DNA from: Arenibacter arenosicollis
Lineage (GTDB): Bacteria > Bacteroidota > Bacteroidia > Flavobacteriales > Flavobacteriaceae
DNA length: 64,000 nt
Assembly: GCF_014397245.1 (NCBI RefSeq)
Contig: NZ_JACLHY010000010.1
Span: 1-64,000, forward strand
Direction of reading: 5' to 3'
Part shown: piece after piece, positions 35,607 to 45,600 of the stretch
How the letters are laid out: every line of letters begins with the position of its first letter
Numbering within the stretch: the first letter of the stretch is position 1
Position numbers and translations under genes: made by a program
Notes under the pieces: generated by a model
What the model saw: only the letters and a program-made list of their open reading frames with translations
Told to the model about the DNA's origin: nothing
Database searches by the model: none

Positions 35607-36746
35607 TTATTTATCTTCTTTAAGCATAGATACCGTTGCTACGGTCCTAAATCCTAAATGCTCCAATGAGGAATCCAGACTGGAAGCCATTCTAGAGGAT
35701 ATCCTATAACTGGCGCAATAAGAAGCATTGCAAAGAAAAGAACCGCCTCTCATTACCTTCTCCCTTGCATAGGGCATATTTGGATTATAAGGATTGGTTG
35801 CCCCCTGAGGATTTACAACAGGACCGTTTATTGCATTTAATTCGTTATAATAATTGGTATTGTACCAATCACTGGTCCATTCCCAAACATTACCGGCCAT
35901 ATCATATAGTCCAAAATCGTTTGGAGGGTACGATTTTACCCTTGCGCGTTGTTCAAAACCGTCCGCTTTACTATTATTAACAGGAAATTCTCCTTCCCAT
36001 GTATTAGCCATTTGCGACAAAACAGTATCGTCATCTCCCCAAAAGTATATACTTTCCGGCTTATTGCCCCTTGCGGCTCTTTCCCATTCTGCCTCTGTGG
36101 GCAATCTTCTACCTGCCCATTGGCAATATGCCAAGGCATCTTCATAGGCCACTTGGACAACTGGGTCGTTATCTTTGCCTTTAATAGAACTTCCTGGGCC
36201 ATTAGGTTGCTTCCAGTTAGCTCCAATGGTCCAGTTCCACCATTGAGAAAAGTCATAAAGGTTGGGAACCGAGGTCTTAGTCTTCTTAAACGTTAATGAG
36301 CCAGGTTGTAAAATTGAATCGTGCGGTTTAGGCGTTCCTTCAGGAACTTGGGTTTTCATTTCCTCCCAATCTATGGCGCGCTCAGCAATAGTAATATATC
36401 CTGTTTCCTTTACGAATTTTGCAAATTGTGCATTGGTTACCTCTGTAATATCCATAAAAAAACCATCGACCTTTACCTTGTGGGCCGGCTTTTCATGATC
36501 CATGGCCATTTTATCCTGGGGTACTGCACCCTGTATAAACTCCCCTCCCGGGATCCACACCATTCCTTCCGGAGCCTTTATATTTTCCGGTTTTTCAACC
36601 AAAATGGGGGTAGTATCAATTTTGGATTCCACGACCTCCGACATGGGGGCATTAACGTCTTTTTCGTCGGATGACTTTTTTTCCTCCTTACACTGAATCA
36701 ACAATCCCACTAAAAGAAGGGCACTTAATAGCTTATAATATTGCAT
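35607..36746 (-). CDS. Formylglycine-generating enzyme (SUMF1-type) lipoprotein
   Basis: A 379-residue protein with a lipobox LIQC (C19) and an acidic/Ser linker to about residue 57. The FGE-sulfatase domain follows: GMVWIPGGEF, ITEVTNAQFAKFV, GRRLPTEAEWERAARG and YDMAGNVWEW. Both catalytic cysteines of true FGE are present, C339 and C344 in RGGSFLCNASYCASYR, with the same 5-residue spacing as human FGE C336/C341. It should oxidise the CxPxR cysteine of sulfatases to formylglycine outside the cytosol. It is the last gene of the PUL enzyme operon, which also encodes such a sulfatase. A fatty anchor is unusual relative to the cytosolic anSME system. Confidence 0.9.
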   Translation of the reverse strand: MQYYKLLSALLLVGLLIQCKEEKKSSDEKDVNAPMSEVVESKIDTTPILVEKPENIKAPEGMVWIPGGEFIQGAVPQDKMAMDHEKPAHKVKVDGFFMDITEVTNAQFAKFVKETGYITIAERAIDWEEMKTQVPEGTPKPHDSILQPGSLTFKKTKTSVPNLYDFSQWWNWTIGANWKQPNGPGSSIKGKDNDPVVQVAYEDALAYCQWAGRRLPTEAEWERAARGNKPESIYFWGDDDTVLSQMANTWEGEFPVNNSKADGFEQRARVKSYPPNDFGLYDMAGNVWEWTSDWYNTNYYNELNAINGPVVNPQGATNPYNPNMPYAREKVMRGGSFLCNASYCASYRISSRMASSLDSSLEHLGFRTVATVSMLKEDK

Positions 36747-36791
36747 TCTAATTTATTTATGATTCTGCAAATGTAAAGAACGAAAATCATT

Positions 36792-37751
36792 CTATTCCCC
36801 TTGTGGAATAAATTTCATATCATAAGTGGTTGAAGCCACTTTCATAATCGCATTGTATATATAGTCGCAGACTTGTTTCTGACCTTCAAAATTAATAAGG
36901 TCTACCGTATCTTCGGGGGTGTGATACTGTGGATGACCACCAGTATGGATACCTAGAACAGAAATATTCTTTTTATAGAAAGAGACATGGTCTGAACCTC
37001 CCACCGAACCTGCATGAATTACAGGTGACAGCCCCAAAGGCGGTCCCAATTCCTTCATCAATTCCACTCCCCCAGGAAAGGTTCCCGCTCCCCCCATATA
37101 AACCTGTTTGGCTTCGTTTAACCTGCCTACCATATCCATATTTATCATTAGTTTGATGTTAGATAAGGGTACAACCGGATTATCGGCAAAATATTTACTG
37201 CCCAATAGCCCTTGTTCCTCGGCTCCAAAGGCAACCAACAAAACACTTCTTTTTAACTCTGCCCTATGCGCCCATAATTTCTCCCCTATTTCCAATAGGG
37301 CCGAAGTGCCACTTGCATTGTCGTCCGCACCATGATGGATGTCTATCCTTTCGGATTTTGAGGAGGGGCCACCACCCATACCTAAATGGTCGTAATGGGC
37401 TCCAAGTACAATATATTCATTCTTTAAATTGGGGTCATTTCCTACAATAACACCTATAACATTCCAAGTTTTAGCTTCCTTTTTGGGCATCAGCCCTTTC
37501 TTTACCCTTAATTGGGCCATAAAAGGTTGTTTATAAGATTTCAAATAGGAAGGAATATTGGATCCCTTAAAATCCTTTTTAATATAGTTTACAATCCTTT
37601 TATTGACCTTTCCTCCAGGATAACGACCTGAATTTTTATCAGAGGTTAAATAGGTAATATGTTCTTTCAGTTCATCGGTAGTAATATCTTCCTGTGCGAT
37701 GCAAATATTGAACCAACTGCCCAACAAGAAAATTGCAATAATTAATTTCAT
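36792..37751 (-). CDS. Secreted M28 family metallopeptidase
   Basis: A 319-residue di-zinc peptidase with an N-terminal signal peptide (to about residue 20, CIAQ). The metal ligands and catalytic residues are in place: H119 in GAHYDH, D143 in HHGADDNASG, E178/E179 in FGAEEQG, D206 in NMDMVG and H277 in QYHTPED. It should remove N-terminal residues from peptides in the periplasm. The ATG at 37751 avoids overlap with the GH20 gene; a longer frame to 37796 would mask the signal peptide. Its place between FGE and GH20 suggests that the glycan substrate carries peptide. That is inference. Confidence 0.9.
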   Translation of the reverse strand: MKLIIAIFLLGSWFNICIAQEDITTDELKEHITYLTSDKNSGRYPGGKVNKRIVNYIKKDFKGSNIPSYLKSYKQPFMAQLRVKKGLMPKKEAKTWNVIGVIVGNDPNLKNEYIVLGAHYDHLGMGGGPSSKSERIDIHHGADDNASGTSALLEIGEKLWAHRAELKRSVLLVAFGAEEQGLLGSKYFADNPVVPLSNIKLMINMDMVGRLNEAKQVYMGGAGTFPGGVELMKELGPPLGLSPVIHAGSVGGSDHVSFYKKNISVLGIHTGGHPQYHTPEDTVDLINFEGQKQVCDYIYNAIMKVASTTYDMKFIPQGE

Positions 37752-37764
37752 ATATCGATGTTCT

Positions 37765-39396
37765 TTACTTCTTTTCTTCAAATTTTGCCTTTTCAAAATT
37801 CATCGGCAAACTTATGCCCTGACCTCTCCATCTAATCAACAATCGGTCTAAATTGGAACGGAAAACACTATAATCTTTTCTAGTTTTGGATGTCCAACCC
37901 ACTTCTGCATAAGCGGCCAACCTAGGAAAAACCATTTTGTCCATGTCAATGGCTTCAGGAATCCATTCTCCCCACATTTGGCACCCGCTCCCAATAACTT
38001 TGTCGTGAAATCTTTCTTCCAATCCTTCAGGAATGGGGTCAAAACTATAGGACTTTTCCAATGGGATAGATTTATAGGAATAGTCCAAATAGGTATATTC
38101 ATGATATGAATTTACTATATCATATCCGTCGTGAACCGCTTTAGATATCAAATCCAAATTCCCTTTCCAAAAATGGACCAAGGTATTTTTGGCTAAGCTT
38201 TTTTTGACCTCCATGTCCGTAGCTTCCTGCCATTCATGTACATTTTCTCCAAGAATTTCATTCCAGCCCATCATTCGGTGCCCATTCTGATTTAAATAAT
38301 TCGAGATTTTGTTTGTGAAAAAAATATGCAAGTCAGCTGGAGATGTCAATCCGTTTTCTTTAATGAAATTTTGAATTTCCACTGAAGATTTCCATGCATC
38401 AAATTTTACTTCATCACCGCCAATATGGATTATATTACTAGGAAATAATTCCATAACCTCTGAAAGTACATTTTCAAGAAACTCGTACACCCGTGGATCG
38501 GACACATTAAAAGAATCTGGGAGCTTCCCAAAAACGGTAGGTACCTCCTTGATTTCCCCAATAGTTCCCAACCAAGGATATGCGGCAATAGCTGCAGATG
38601 CATGACCGGGCATTTCGATTTCAGGAATAATAGTAATTTGTCTTTCGTTGGCGTATGCAATAATATCCTTAATCTCTTCCTGGGTATAATATCCGGAATG
38701 AGGGGTGTTAGACCTTTCTGCGCTATCCCAACCCCCTATTTGGGAATTGTTCCTGAAAGATCCAATTTCCGTCAATTTGGGATACTTTTTTATTTCCAAT
38801 CGCCATCCTTGATCATCGGTCAAATGCCAGTGGAACACATTCATTTTTAGAAGTGCCATCTGATCTAATAGTTTTTTTACCTGTTCAGTCCCTTTAAAAT
38901 ATCGACTTTCATCCAACATAAATGCACGCCAGCTAAATCTTGGACCATCTTCGATGCTGATCCCGGAAATTGAAAGGTTCCCATTATCACTATCCTCCCC
39001 AATTAACTGCCTAAGGGACATTATACCATAAAAAACTCCAGTAGATGTTCCAGCTGAAATTGATATGGCACTATTAGCAACCTTTAAGACATATCCCTCT
39101 TCCCCTAATTTCTGGGCTAATCCAGGGTCGAGGGTAAGGATGATTCCTTTTCCCCCTTTTCTTTTGATTTTCAGTTCTTTCTGATATTCAACTTTCAATA
39201 ATTCTTGTAGATAGCTTGCATTTTGTTGGTTGGGACTGTCAGCTATTATAGGCGTATTGGAAGTAATAATATACTTCCCTTCTTTCAAATCCACACTCAA
39301 AGGTTGTGGAATTATTCCAGTGTTTTGTCCGATACTAGATATAGCCCAAAATAAAACCAAAGGCAAAACAATTCTAATGTTCTTCATTTTTTTCAA
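37765..39396 (-). CDS. Beta-N-acetylhexosaminidase, GH20
   Basis: A 543-residue secreted glycosidase. The signal peptide runs to about residue 24. A GH20b-type domain covers about 26-150, and the catalytic barrel starts at GPRFSWRAFMLDESRYF. The catalytic Asp-Glu pair is D328-E329 in HIGGDEV. Other landmarks are HWHLTDDQGWRLEI and PEIEMPGHASAA. GH20 enzymes release terminal beta-linked GlcNAc or GalNAc by substrate-assisted catalysis. The gene sits 13 bp from the peptidase and 60 bp from the sulfatase in one operon. Periplasmic location is expected. Confidence 0.94.
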   Translation of the reverse strand: MKKMKNIRIVLPLVLFWAISSIGQNTGIIPQPLSVDLKEGKYIITSNTPIIADSPNQQNASYLQELLKVEYQKELKIKRKGGKGIILTLDPGLAQKLGEEGYVLKVANSAISISAGTSTGVFYGIMSLRQLIGEDSDNGNLSISGISIEDGPRFSWRAFMLDESRYFKGTEQVKKLLDQMALLKMNVFHWHLTDDQGWRLEIKKYPKLTEIGSFRNNSQIGGWDSAERSNTPHSGYYTQEEIKDIIAYANERQITIIPEIEMPGHASAAIAAYPWLGTIGEIKEVPTVFGKLPDSFNVSDPRVYEFLENVLSEVMELFPSNIIHIGGDEVKFDAWKSSVEIQNFIKENGLTSPADLHIFFTNKISNYLNQNGHRMMGWNEILGENVHEWQEATDMEVKKSLAKNTLVHFWKGNLDLISKAVHDGYDIVNSYHEYTYLDYSYKSIPLEKSYSFDPIPEGLEERFHDKVIGSGCQMWGEWIPEAIDMDKMVFPRLAAYAEVGWTSKTRKDYSVFRSNLDRLLIRWRGQGISLPMNFEKAKFEEKK

Positions 39397-39456
39397 TAAT
39401 TGCTATTTAAAATCATTTAACAGGAAGTTCTTTGCAGATAATATAATTCCATTTCT

Positions 39457-41013
39457 TCACAGACCTTCACTAAGGGCCGGAATCCTAAACTTTTCAATAG
39501 TGGGTTCCGTATGCTGACTTTTTAATATTTTGGCAGCTCTCTCCAGAATCTCTGGATGTTGATCCGCGACGTTTGTAGTTTCTTTTAAATCTTTCTTCAG
39601 GTTGAATAATTCCAGTTTTGGTTCATTTTTTTTGTCCTTCAAATGGGATTTCACCACTTTCCAATCGCCCATTCGGATGGCCAATTGCCCCCCATATTCT
39701 GGAAACTCCCAATACAGGAAGTCGTGATCCTTTTGATCCTCCCTAGAAAGCAAGGTAGGTAGAAAACTTACTCCATCGGTATAACCTGGTTTTTCATAAC
39801 CTGCTACATCAGCCAATGTGGCCATAACATCATAGTGTACGGAAATATGATCGGTTGTGGTTCCAGGCTTTATGTTTCCGGGCCATGAAGCTATCATGGG
39901 CACCCGAATTCCACCTTCGTATACAAATCCCTTTCCTCGCCCCTGCTCGCTCCTAAAAGGTTTGGCACTATCAAACCATGGCGAGTCCGAACCTCCATTA
40001 AAAGTAGGACCATTGTCCGAGGTAAAAATAATCAAGGTGTTTTCGTATAGACCGTCGGCCTTCAACTTCGCTACTAATTTGCCTACATTTTCATCCAAAT
40101 AGGAAACCATGGCAGCGTAACCGGCATGGGGATTTTGATGTGGGAAATAACCTCTTTCTCCCAAATATGGTTCTTCTTTCCCAAACTTGTTCTTATAATA
40201 GTCTACCCATTTTTGGGGAGCTTGGATAGCCGCATGTGGAATTGGGGTAGCCCAATAAATAAAAAATGGTTTTTCCTTGTTCCTATCTACAAACCCTTTT
40301 AGCTCCTCAAACATAAGATCGGGCGCATAATCGTTCAAGGTAAAGGGTGCATAACTTTCTGGTTCATTTATATCCGCCCCTTTGGCCAATTTAGTATTAG
40401 GTGCAATGGTATCATTATTCAAATGCACTCTATTTTCATTTTTATAAAGATGCAACGGGTAGTAGGTGTGGGCTTGTCGTTGGCAGTTATACCCGAAAAA
40501 ATAATCAAAGCCCATTTTTGTAGGAATGGATTGGGTATGAGGTGCTCCAAGTCCCCATTTCCCAAATATGGCCGTGTTATATCCAACTCCTTTCAGCTTT
40601 TTAGCAATTGTCATGGTACTATCCGGCATAGGTCGTTGTCCTTCCAAAACGGAATCCTTGGCCATTGCTTTGTAATTCCAAACCTCACCCCGTTCTCCCC
40701 ATTCTTCATTGCCTCGAATATAGGCATGTCCAGAATGTGTCCCGGTAAGCAACATGTAACGTGCTGGGGCGCAAACAGGGGCACTGGTATAGTGCTGGGT
40801 AAACAACATACCCTCCTTTGCCAGGGCGTCTATATTAGGGGTTTCTATTTTTTCCTGTCCGTAGGCACCCAATTCGGCGTACCCCAGATCATCGGCCAAA
40901 ATGTAGATGATATTTGGTTTTACTGATGGAGTACTACTAACATCTTTTTTAGCTTCATCCTTACAGCTTAATAAGGCAAATGGAATTAAAATTAGAGCAA
41001 TTAATTTATTCAT
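39457..41013 (-). CDS. Type I sulfatase, Cys-type, lipoprotein
   Basis: A 518-residue arylsulfatase-family enzyme with a lipobox ALLSC (C17). Metal ligands D41-D42 lie in ILADDLGY. The formylglycine site is C81 in the CxPxR consensus VCAPARYMLLTG, K152 is in FGKWGLG, and the later Asp-Asn pair is in FTSDNGPTF. Cys-type sites require FGE, which this operon encodes. The phrases GHAYIRGN and CQRQAHTYYP remind me of SulfAtlas S1_16-like exo-sulfatases acting on 4-sulfated Gal or GalNAc; that subfamily assignment is memory-based and unverified. Periplasmic desulfation of an oligosaccharide is the likely role. Confidence 0.93.
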   Translation of the reverse strand: MNKLIALILIPFALLSCKDEAKKDVSSTPSVKPNIIYILADDLGYAELGAYGQEKIETPNIDALAKEGMLFTQHYTSAPVCAPARYMLLTGTHSGHAYIRGNEEWGERGEVWNYKAMAKDSVLEGQRPMPDSTMTIAKKLKGVGYNTAIFGKWGLGAPHTQSIPTKMGFDYFFGYNCQRQAHTYYPLHLYKNENRVHLNNDTIAPNTKLAKGADINEPESYAPFTLNDYAPDLMFEELKGFVDRNKEKPFFIYWATPIPHAAIQAPQKWVDYYKNKFGKEEPYLGERGYFPHQNPHAGYAAMVSYLDENVGKLVAKLKADGLYENTLIIFTSDNGPTFNGGSDSPWFDSAKPFRSEQGRGKGFVYEGGIRVPMIASWPGNIKPGTTTDHISVHYDVMATLADVAGYEKPGYTDGVSFLPTLLSREDQKDHDFLYWEFPEYGGQLAIRMGDWKVVKSHLKDKKNEPKLELFNLKKDLKETTNVADQHPEILERAAKILKSQHTEPTIEKFRIPALSEGL

Positions 41014-41208
41014 AACAGTTTTTTCTGGTTTGTGGCTTGGCGCCTTTTTTATCTAATAACTAAAGTCTTGATTCTATTTTCTTTTCTCTTTTTTTAAGGC
41101 TTATGGCTCTGAGCAATCAATATTATTTTATTATCTATTCCTCGCTTTCCATTCCCTTTAGCTTATTTACCAATTTTCAAAATAACACATTTCCAAATCA
41201 TTAAATTT

Positions 41209-42606
41209 CTATTGCATTGGTTTTTCCAATAATGAAAATTCTATATCCGGAGCTATTCCGTTGGCCGTCCTTTCATGGAAAGTGTCCATTGTAGTTTTTT
41301 CATCAAAAAAACCACAGTTCTTCATAAAAAATTTGTTCCCAATGGCACCCCCTGCATAATCTTCCCTTGATCCCTTTCTTGCCGTGGCGTCCGCCGTAAA
41401 TTTAGCACTGGTAAGTTCGTGCCAATTGCCCTTGGTATCGTAAATCCATTGATTGGTATATTCCCCCATTCTGGATAAATGGCCCACTTCGGTCCGGAAA
41501 TTCTCTAGAAATGAATGTGGCCTGGTTAAATAGGTACTGGTATGTGGTCTTCTAAAACCGGCAATCAAATTCCATTTATCAGTTTCCGGGTCAAAGAAAT
41601 ATGCCGTATAATCCGTTGAATTGTTCACCGAAGGCTCCCCTTTCAATAAAAATTTATACGTGTTTCCGGCCTTCCAATTAAACACTTTATAACTTTGTCC
41701 ACCTGAACCTTCATTCCCAAATTCGCCCGTAGTTACTCCCTCCCCCTTTCCTAACATAATTATTTTATAATCGTCCGGGATATTTTTAGGGTCTTGGGTT
41801 TCGAACGGACTCCATGCGGAAAAAAGAACTCTTCTTTCAGTTTCCGAATTTACTTGCATTCCAAAATAACCTTCACCAAAGCCATTGGCCATATAATAGG
41901 ATCCTATTACGTCCTCATTTTCGGGTACCGTTATTTCATTATAAAACCACAGAATTTCCGTGTTGGCCGGAGTGGTATAGGACAAATGGACCGATGGGCC
42001 CCTTCTTCCCCAATAAAAATCCTCCTTTACGTAGGTAAGGCTGCCATTTGCTGCTTGCCCACCAATTAGTACCTCACTAACTTCCGCAAAAGTGTTTCCT
42101 GTTTTTTCCAAACCTTGCAGTTCCAAAAAATGGTACCCCGGTTCGCTAATCTTAAAGGTTCCCACCTCCACTATTTCAATATCCCTGTTGGAAACTTCAA
42201 CTTCTTTGACCGTTCCATCCAATGAGACTTTTAGTTTGGAGTTGCCAGTGGACACCTTAAGCTTTAGTCCAACATTCAATGAACCAATTTGGTCGGTCTT
42301 AAAATAGGTTCGAATAGTAGTATTCCCATCATTCCAATTGCGTATCCCCTTATCGGAAATAAGCTCTTGATTTTCTTCCACATTATTTACTACCCAACTA
42401 TTACCCCCAGGATTTATTGCTTCGGTAAAAATTAATTTTTCCTGAATATTTTCTTCCGGAACATCTTGCTTGGACAATGTGGTACATGACCAAACACATA
42501 GCAGCAAGGTAATTACAATACTATTTTTATATCCAATAAAAGGTGTTGCAACAATCTTGGTAAATGTATTTGAGACGGTAGTTCCAATATTTGTTTTTTC
42601 TTTCAT
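41209..42606 (-). CDS. DUF5077 plus DUF3472 domain protein, exported
   Basis: A 465-residue protein. From the ATG at 42606 it has an N-terminal hydrophobic stretch ending VWSCTT, a probable lipoprotein signal, although some 20 residues precede it. A DUF5077-like beta domain (about residues 60-190: AINPGGNSWVVNN, YHFLELQGLEKTG) and a DUF3472 domain (about 195-450: DFYWGRRGPSVHLSY, GYFGMQVNSETERRVLFSAW, FLLKGEP, FMKNCGFFDE) follow. Both are carbohydrate-locus domains of unknown activity, possibly lectin-like. The longer frame to 42654 would touch the HTCS stop and is rejected. It is the first structural gene after the HTCS regulator. Confidence 0.82.
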   Translation of the reverse strand: MKEKTNIGTTVSNTFTKIVATPFIGYKNSIVITLLLCVWSCTTLSKQDVPEENIQEKLIFTEAINPGGNSWVVNNVEENQELISDKGIRNWNDGNTTIRTYFKTDQIGSLNVGLKLKVSTGNSKLKVSLDGTVKEVEVSNRDIEIVEVGTFKISEPGYHFLELQGLEKTGNTFAEVSEVLIGGQAANGSLTYVKEDFYWGRRGPSVHLSYTTPANTEILWFYNEITVPENEDVIGSYYMANGFGEGYFGMQVNSETERRVLFSAWSPFETQDPKNIPDDYKIIMLGKGEGVTTGEFGNEGSGGQSYKVFNWKAGNTYKFLLKGEPSVNNSTDYTAYFFDPETDKWNLIAGFRRPHTSTYLTRPHSFLENFRTEVGHLSRMGEYTNQWIYDTKGNWHELTSAKFTADATARKGSREDYAGGAIGNKFFMKNCGFFDEKTTMDTFHERTANGIAPDIEFSLLEKPMQ

Positions 42607-42653
42607 TATAATTATTATGGTTGTTTCAATTTTTATATCCCTAAATCCAATCA

Positions 42654-45600
42654 CTATAAATCCGATACTTCAATACTATCTACCCTCCCCTTTAACTTTC
42701 TAGGATTTTTGCCAAATTCCTTTTTAAAACATTTTGAAAAATATTTAGGGTCGTTGAAGCCTACCAAAAATGCTGCCTCGGATACGGAATAATTGCAATC
42801 GGAGATCAAAATAGCCGCCTTTTTTAGGCGCATAGTCCTCACAAAATCGACAATTTTCTTTCCTGTCAAGGCCTGAAATTTTCTGTAAATCGCGGAATAA
42901 CTCATGTTTAATTCGCTCGACAAATCTTCCAGCTTAAAATCAGGGTTGCTCATCTGATTCTCAACAAGACCAACCAACTTTTCCAGAAAAACTTCATCTT
43001 GCGACCTGCCTGACCCACTCTTTGGCGCAGTTATTAAGTCGTTCTTATACTTTAAAATAATCCGATCGCTACGGGTAATTATATTATTTACCTTTAATAC
43101 GAGCTCGTTTATGTTAAATGGTTTACTAATATATTCCAGGGCACCAGTTCGTAACCCCAATATCTTATTTTTCGATGTTTTTTTGGCGGTAAGTAAAATA
43201 ATGGGAATATGGGTAGTGAGTTCATTTTTTTGAAGCATGCCACTCATTTCAATACCGTCCATTTTTGGCATCATAATATCACTAATGATCAAATCTGGGT
43301 TATGCTCCAGAGCTAAGGCATAGCCTTCTTCCCCATTTTCAGCCAAGAGAACATTATAGTAGTCACTAAAGATATCCTTAAGGGATATTTGCAGTTCATA
43401 GTTATCCTCTACAACTAGGATAGTTTTGGCTAATTTGGGATACCCTTTCCCATTGGTTTCCTCCTTCAATTCATGGTCAACATCTTCAACTTCAATTATA
43501 GTATCCTCAACCATTAATTCCCCTTGCAAGCTATCATTCCTATTTCCATCTATTGGAAATCTAACACTAAAACAGGTGCCTTTTATCGGGTCCGATTTTA
43601 CATCTATTTTACCGCTGTGTAAGTCAATCAGTTCTTTGGTAAGTGCTAGACCTATTCCTGTACCTACTTTCTGTTTACCTGAATCGGCCTGATAAAACAG
43701 TTGAAAAATATTCTCCAACTCCTCCTTTGGGATTCCCGGACCGGAATCGGTTACGGATATTTTTACATTTCTTTCCCAATCTTCCACTATAACATCCAAA
43801 GTTATTGCTCCTCCTTTGGGGGTAAATTTGAAGGCATTGGACAACAGATTAAAGAAAACATGTTCCATTTTATCTTTGTCGTACCACATTTTAAGCTCTT
43901 CATTAGGGTAGCTACATTTAAAATTGATACCCTTAAAAGTGGCCTGCTCCTCAAAAGAACTTGTAATTTCCTTTAAATCGCCTATAATATTGTGCTCTGA
44001 AGCGCGTAATACCAGTTTCTCCAATTCCTTATCTCGCAACGAGGTTAGCTCAAAGACAATTCGTGATAACCTGTTGGCATTATTGGAAATTAAACGAAGC
44101 CTCTGCTGCAATAGCACATTACCGCTTTTTGTGGCCCTGTCCAGCATATTTTCCAACGGAATCAGAATCAAGGTCAAAGGTGTTTGGATCTCATGGGACA
44201 TCTTCGCGAAAAAGTTCATTTTTAAGGCATATAATTCCCTTTCATGCTTGTGCTCCAGCTCATCGGCGATTACTCTGTTTCTAAGTCGTATCCAAATTAC
44301 GATACCGTATAGCAGGCCAATGAACAATAAAGTATAAAAAACTTTAGCCAATGAAGATTTCCAAAATGGCTGTAGTATGGTAATGGCTACCGATTTTTGT
44401 TCAATGTCCCATTCCCCATTCCCAGAACTGGCCTTTACTTCGAAAACATATCTCCCCGGAGGTATATTGGTATAGGTAGCCAAACGTTCCTTTTCTGATA
44501 AAATCCAATTATCATTAAAACCTCTAAGCCGATATGCATAGTTGTAATTGGAAAAAAGTACATTGTCTATAGCTAAAAATCGAAAGAAAAATGAGGATTG
44601 GTCATGATCCAGTTTCAATACATCTATCCTTTCTACCCCTTCTTTAATTTGTTCCGGAATAACCGAAATAGAAGGTTGATTTAATATGTCTATATCCTCA
44701 ATAAATAATTTTGCTACCGATTCTTCCTTTTTTATATGATTGGGTTTAAAGTAATTCACCCCATTTAACCCCCCAAAATAAAAATTCCCATCTGTCCCGT
44801 TATGAGCACTTCTTTGCATAAAGGAATCATCCTGTAACCCGTCACTTTTCTGAAAAACCCTTGATATTGAATCCCTTACATTTAAATGCCAGATACCATT
44901 GGTTGAACCCAGCCATAAATTATCCTTGTTTTCCAATAGTACGGACCTAAAAGTGGTATTTTCATAAGTTCCTTTTATTTTTACGGGTTCAAATTGCTGT
45001 TTGGAAATATTAAACTTGATCAAATCACCATTTACCAAAACCAGCCATAAAACTTCATCTCCACTTGCAGCCATAGACCAAATGTGATAATTTTTATTGG
45101 GGATAAGTTGGTTATCAACATGCAGATACCGAGTGAAATTGGATTTTAATATATTATCAATATTTTCATTAAACCTAAATAATCCACCCCCGTTATATGC
45201 GAGCCAGACTGTCCCAGAGGAATCCTCTACAACGGACTGGGAAATTCCACCGAATAAGCCTGCATTATCATTTTCAAAATGGGCCAATAAAGTGTTTCGT
45301 TCCGAAAATAAATATATCCCCAGGTCTGTTGTGACCCATAATCTGTGTTTGGAATCCTTAAAAATAAATCGGACATCCATCACCATATTGTTTTTGGAAT
45401 TCCTTAGGGGAACTTTAGAAAATTTATGGCTTCGCGTATTGTACTTCCATAATCCGTTCTTATAGGTCGCTACCAATACATTGCTCTCACTATCCTCATT
45501 AATGGAGTGGATATAGAATCCTTTGCTTCCTGGCGTATTATTAAAAAATTGCTCTTCCTCACCATTGGCCGAAACCTTGGTTATACCGTCCCCATCGGTC

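Noticed and set aside
40423-40926. 167-codon frame opposite the sulfatase gene
   Set aside because: An antisense shadow of a clearly coding sulfatase, with no protein-like motif.
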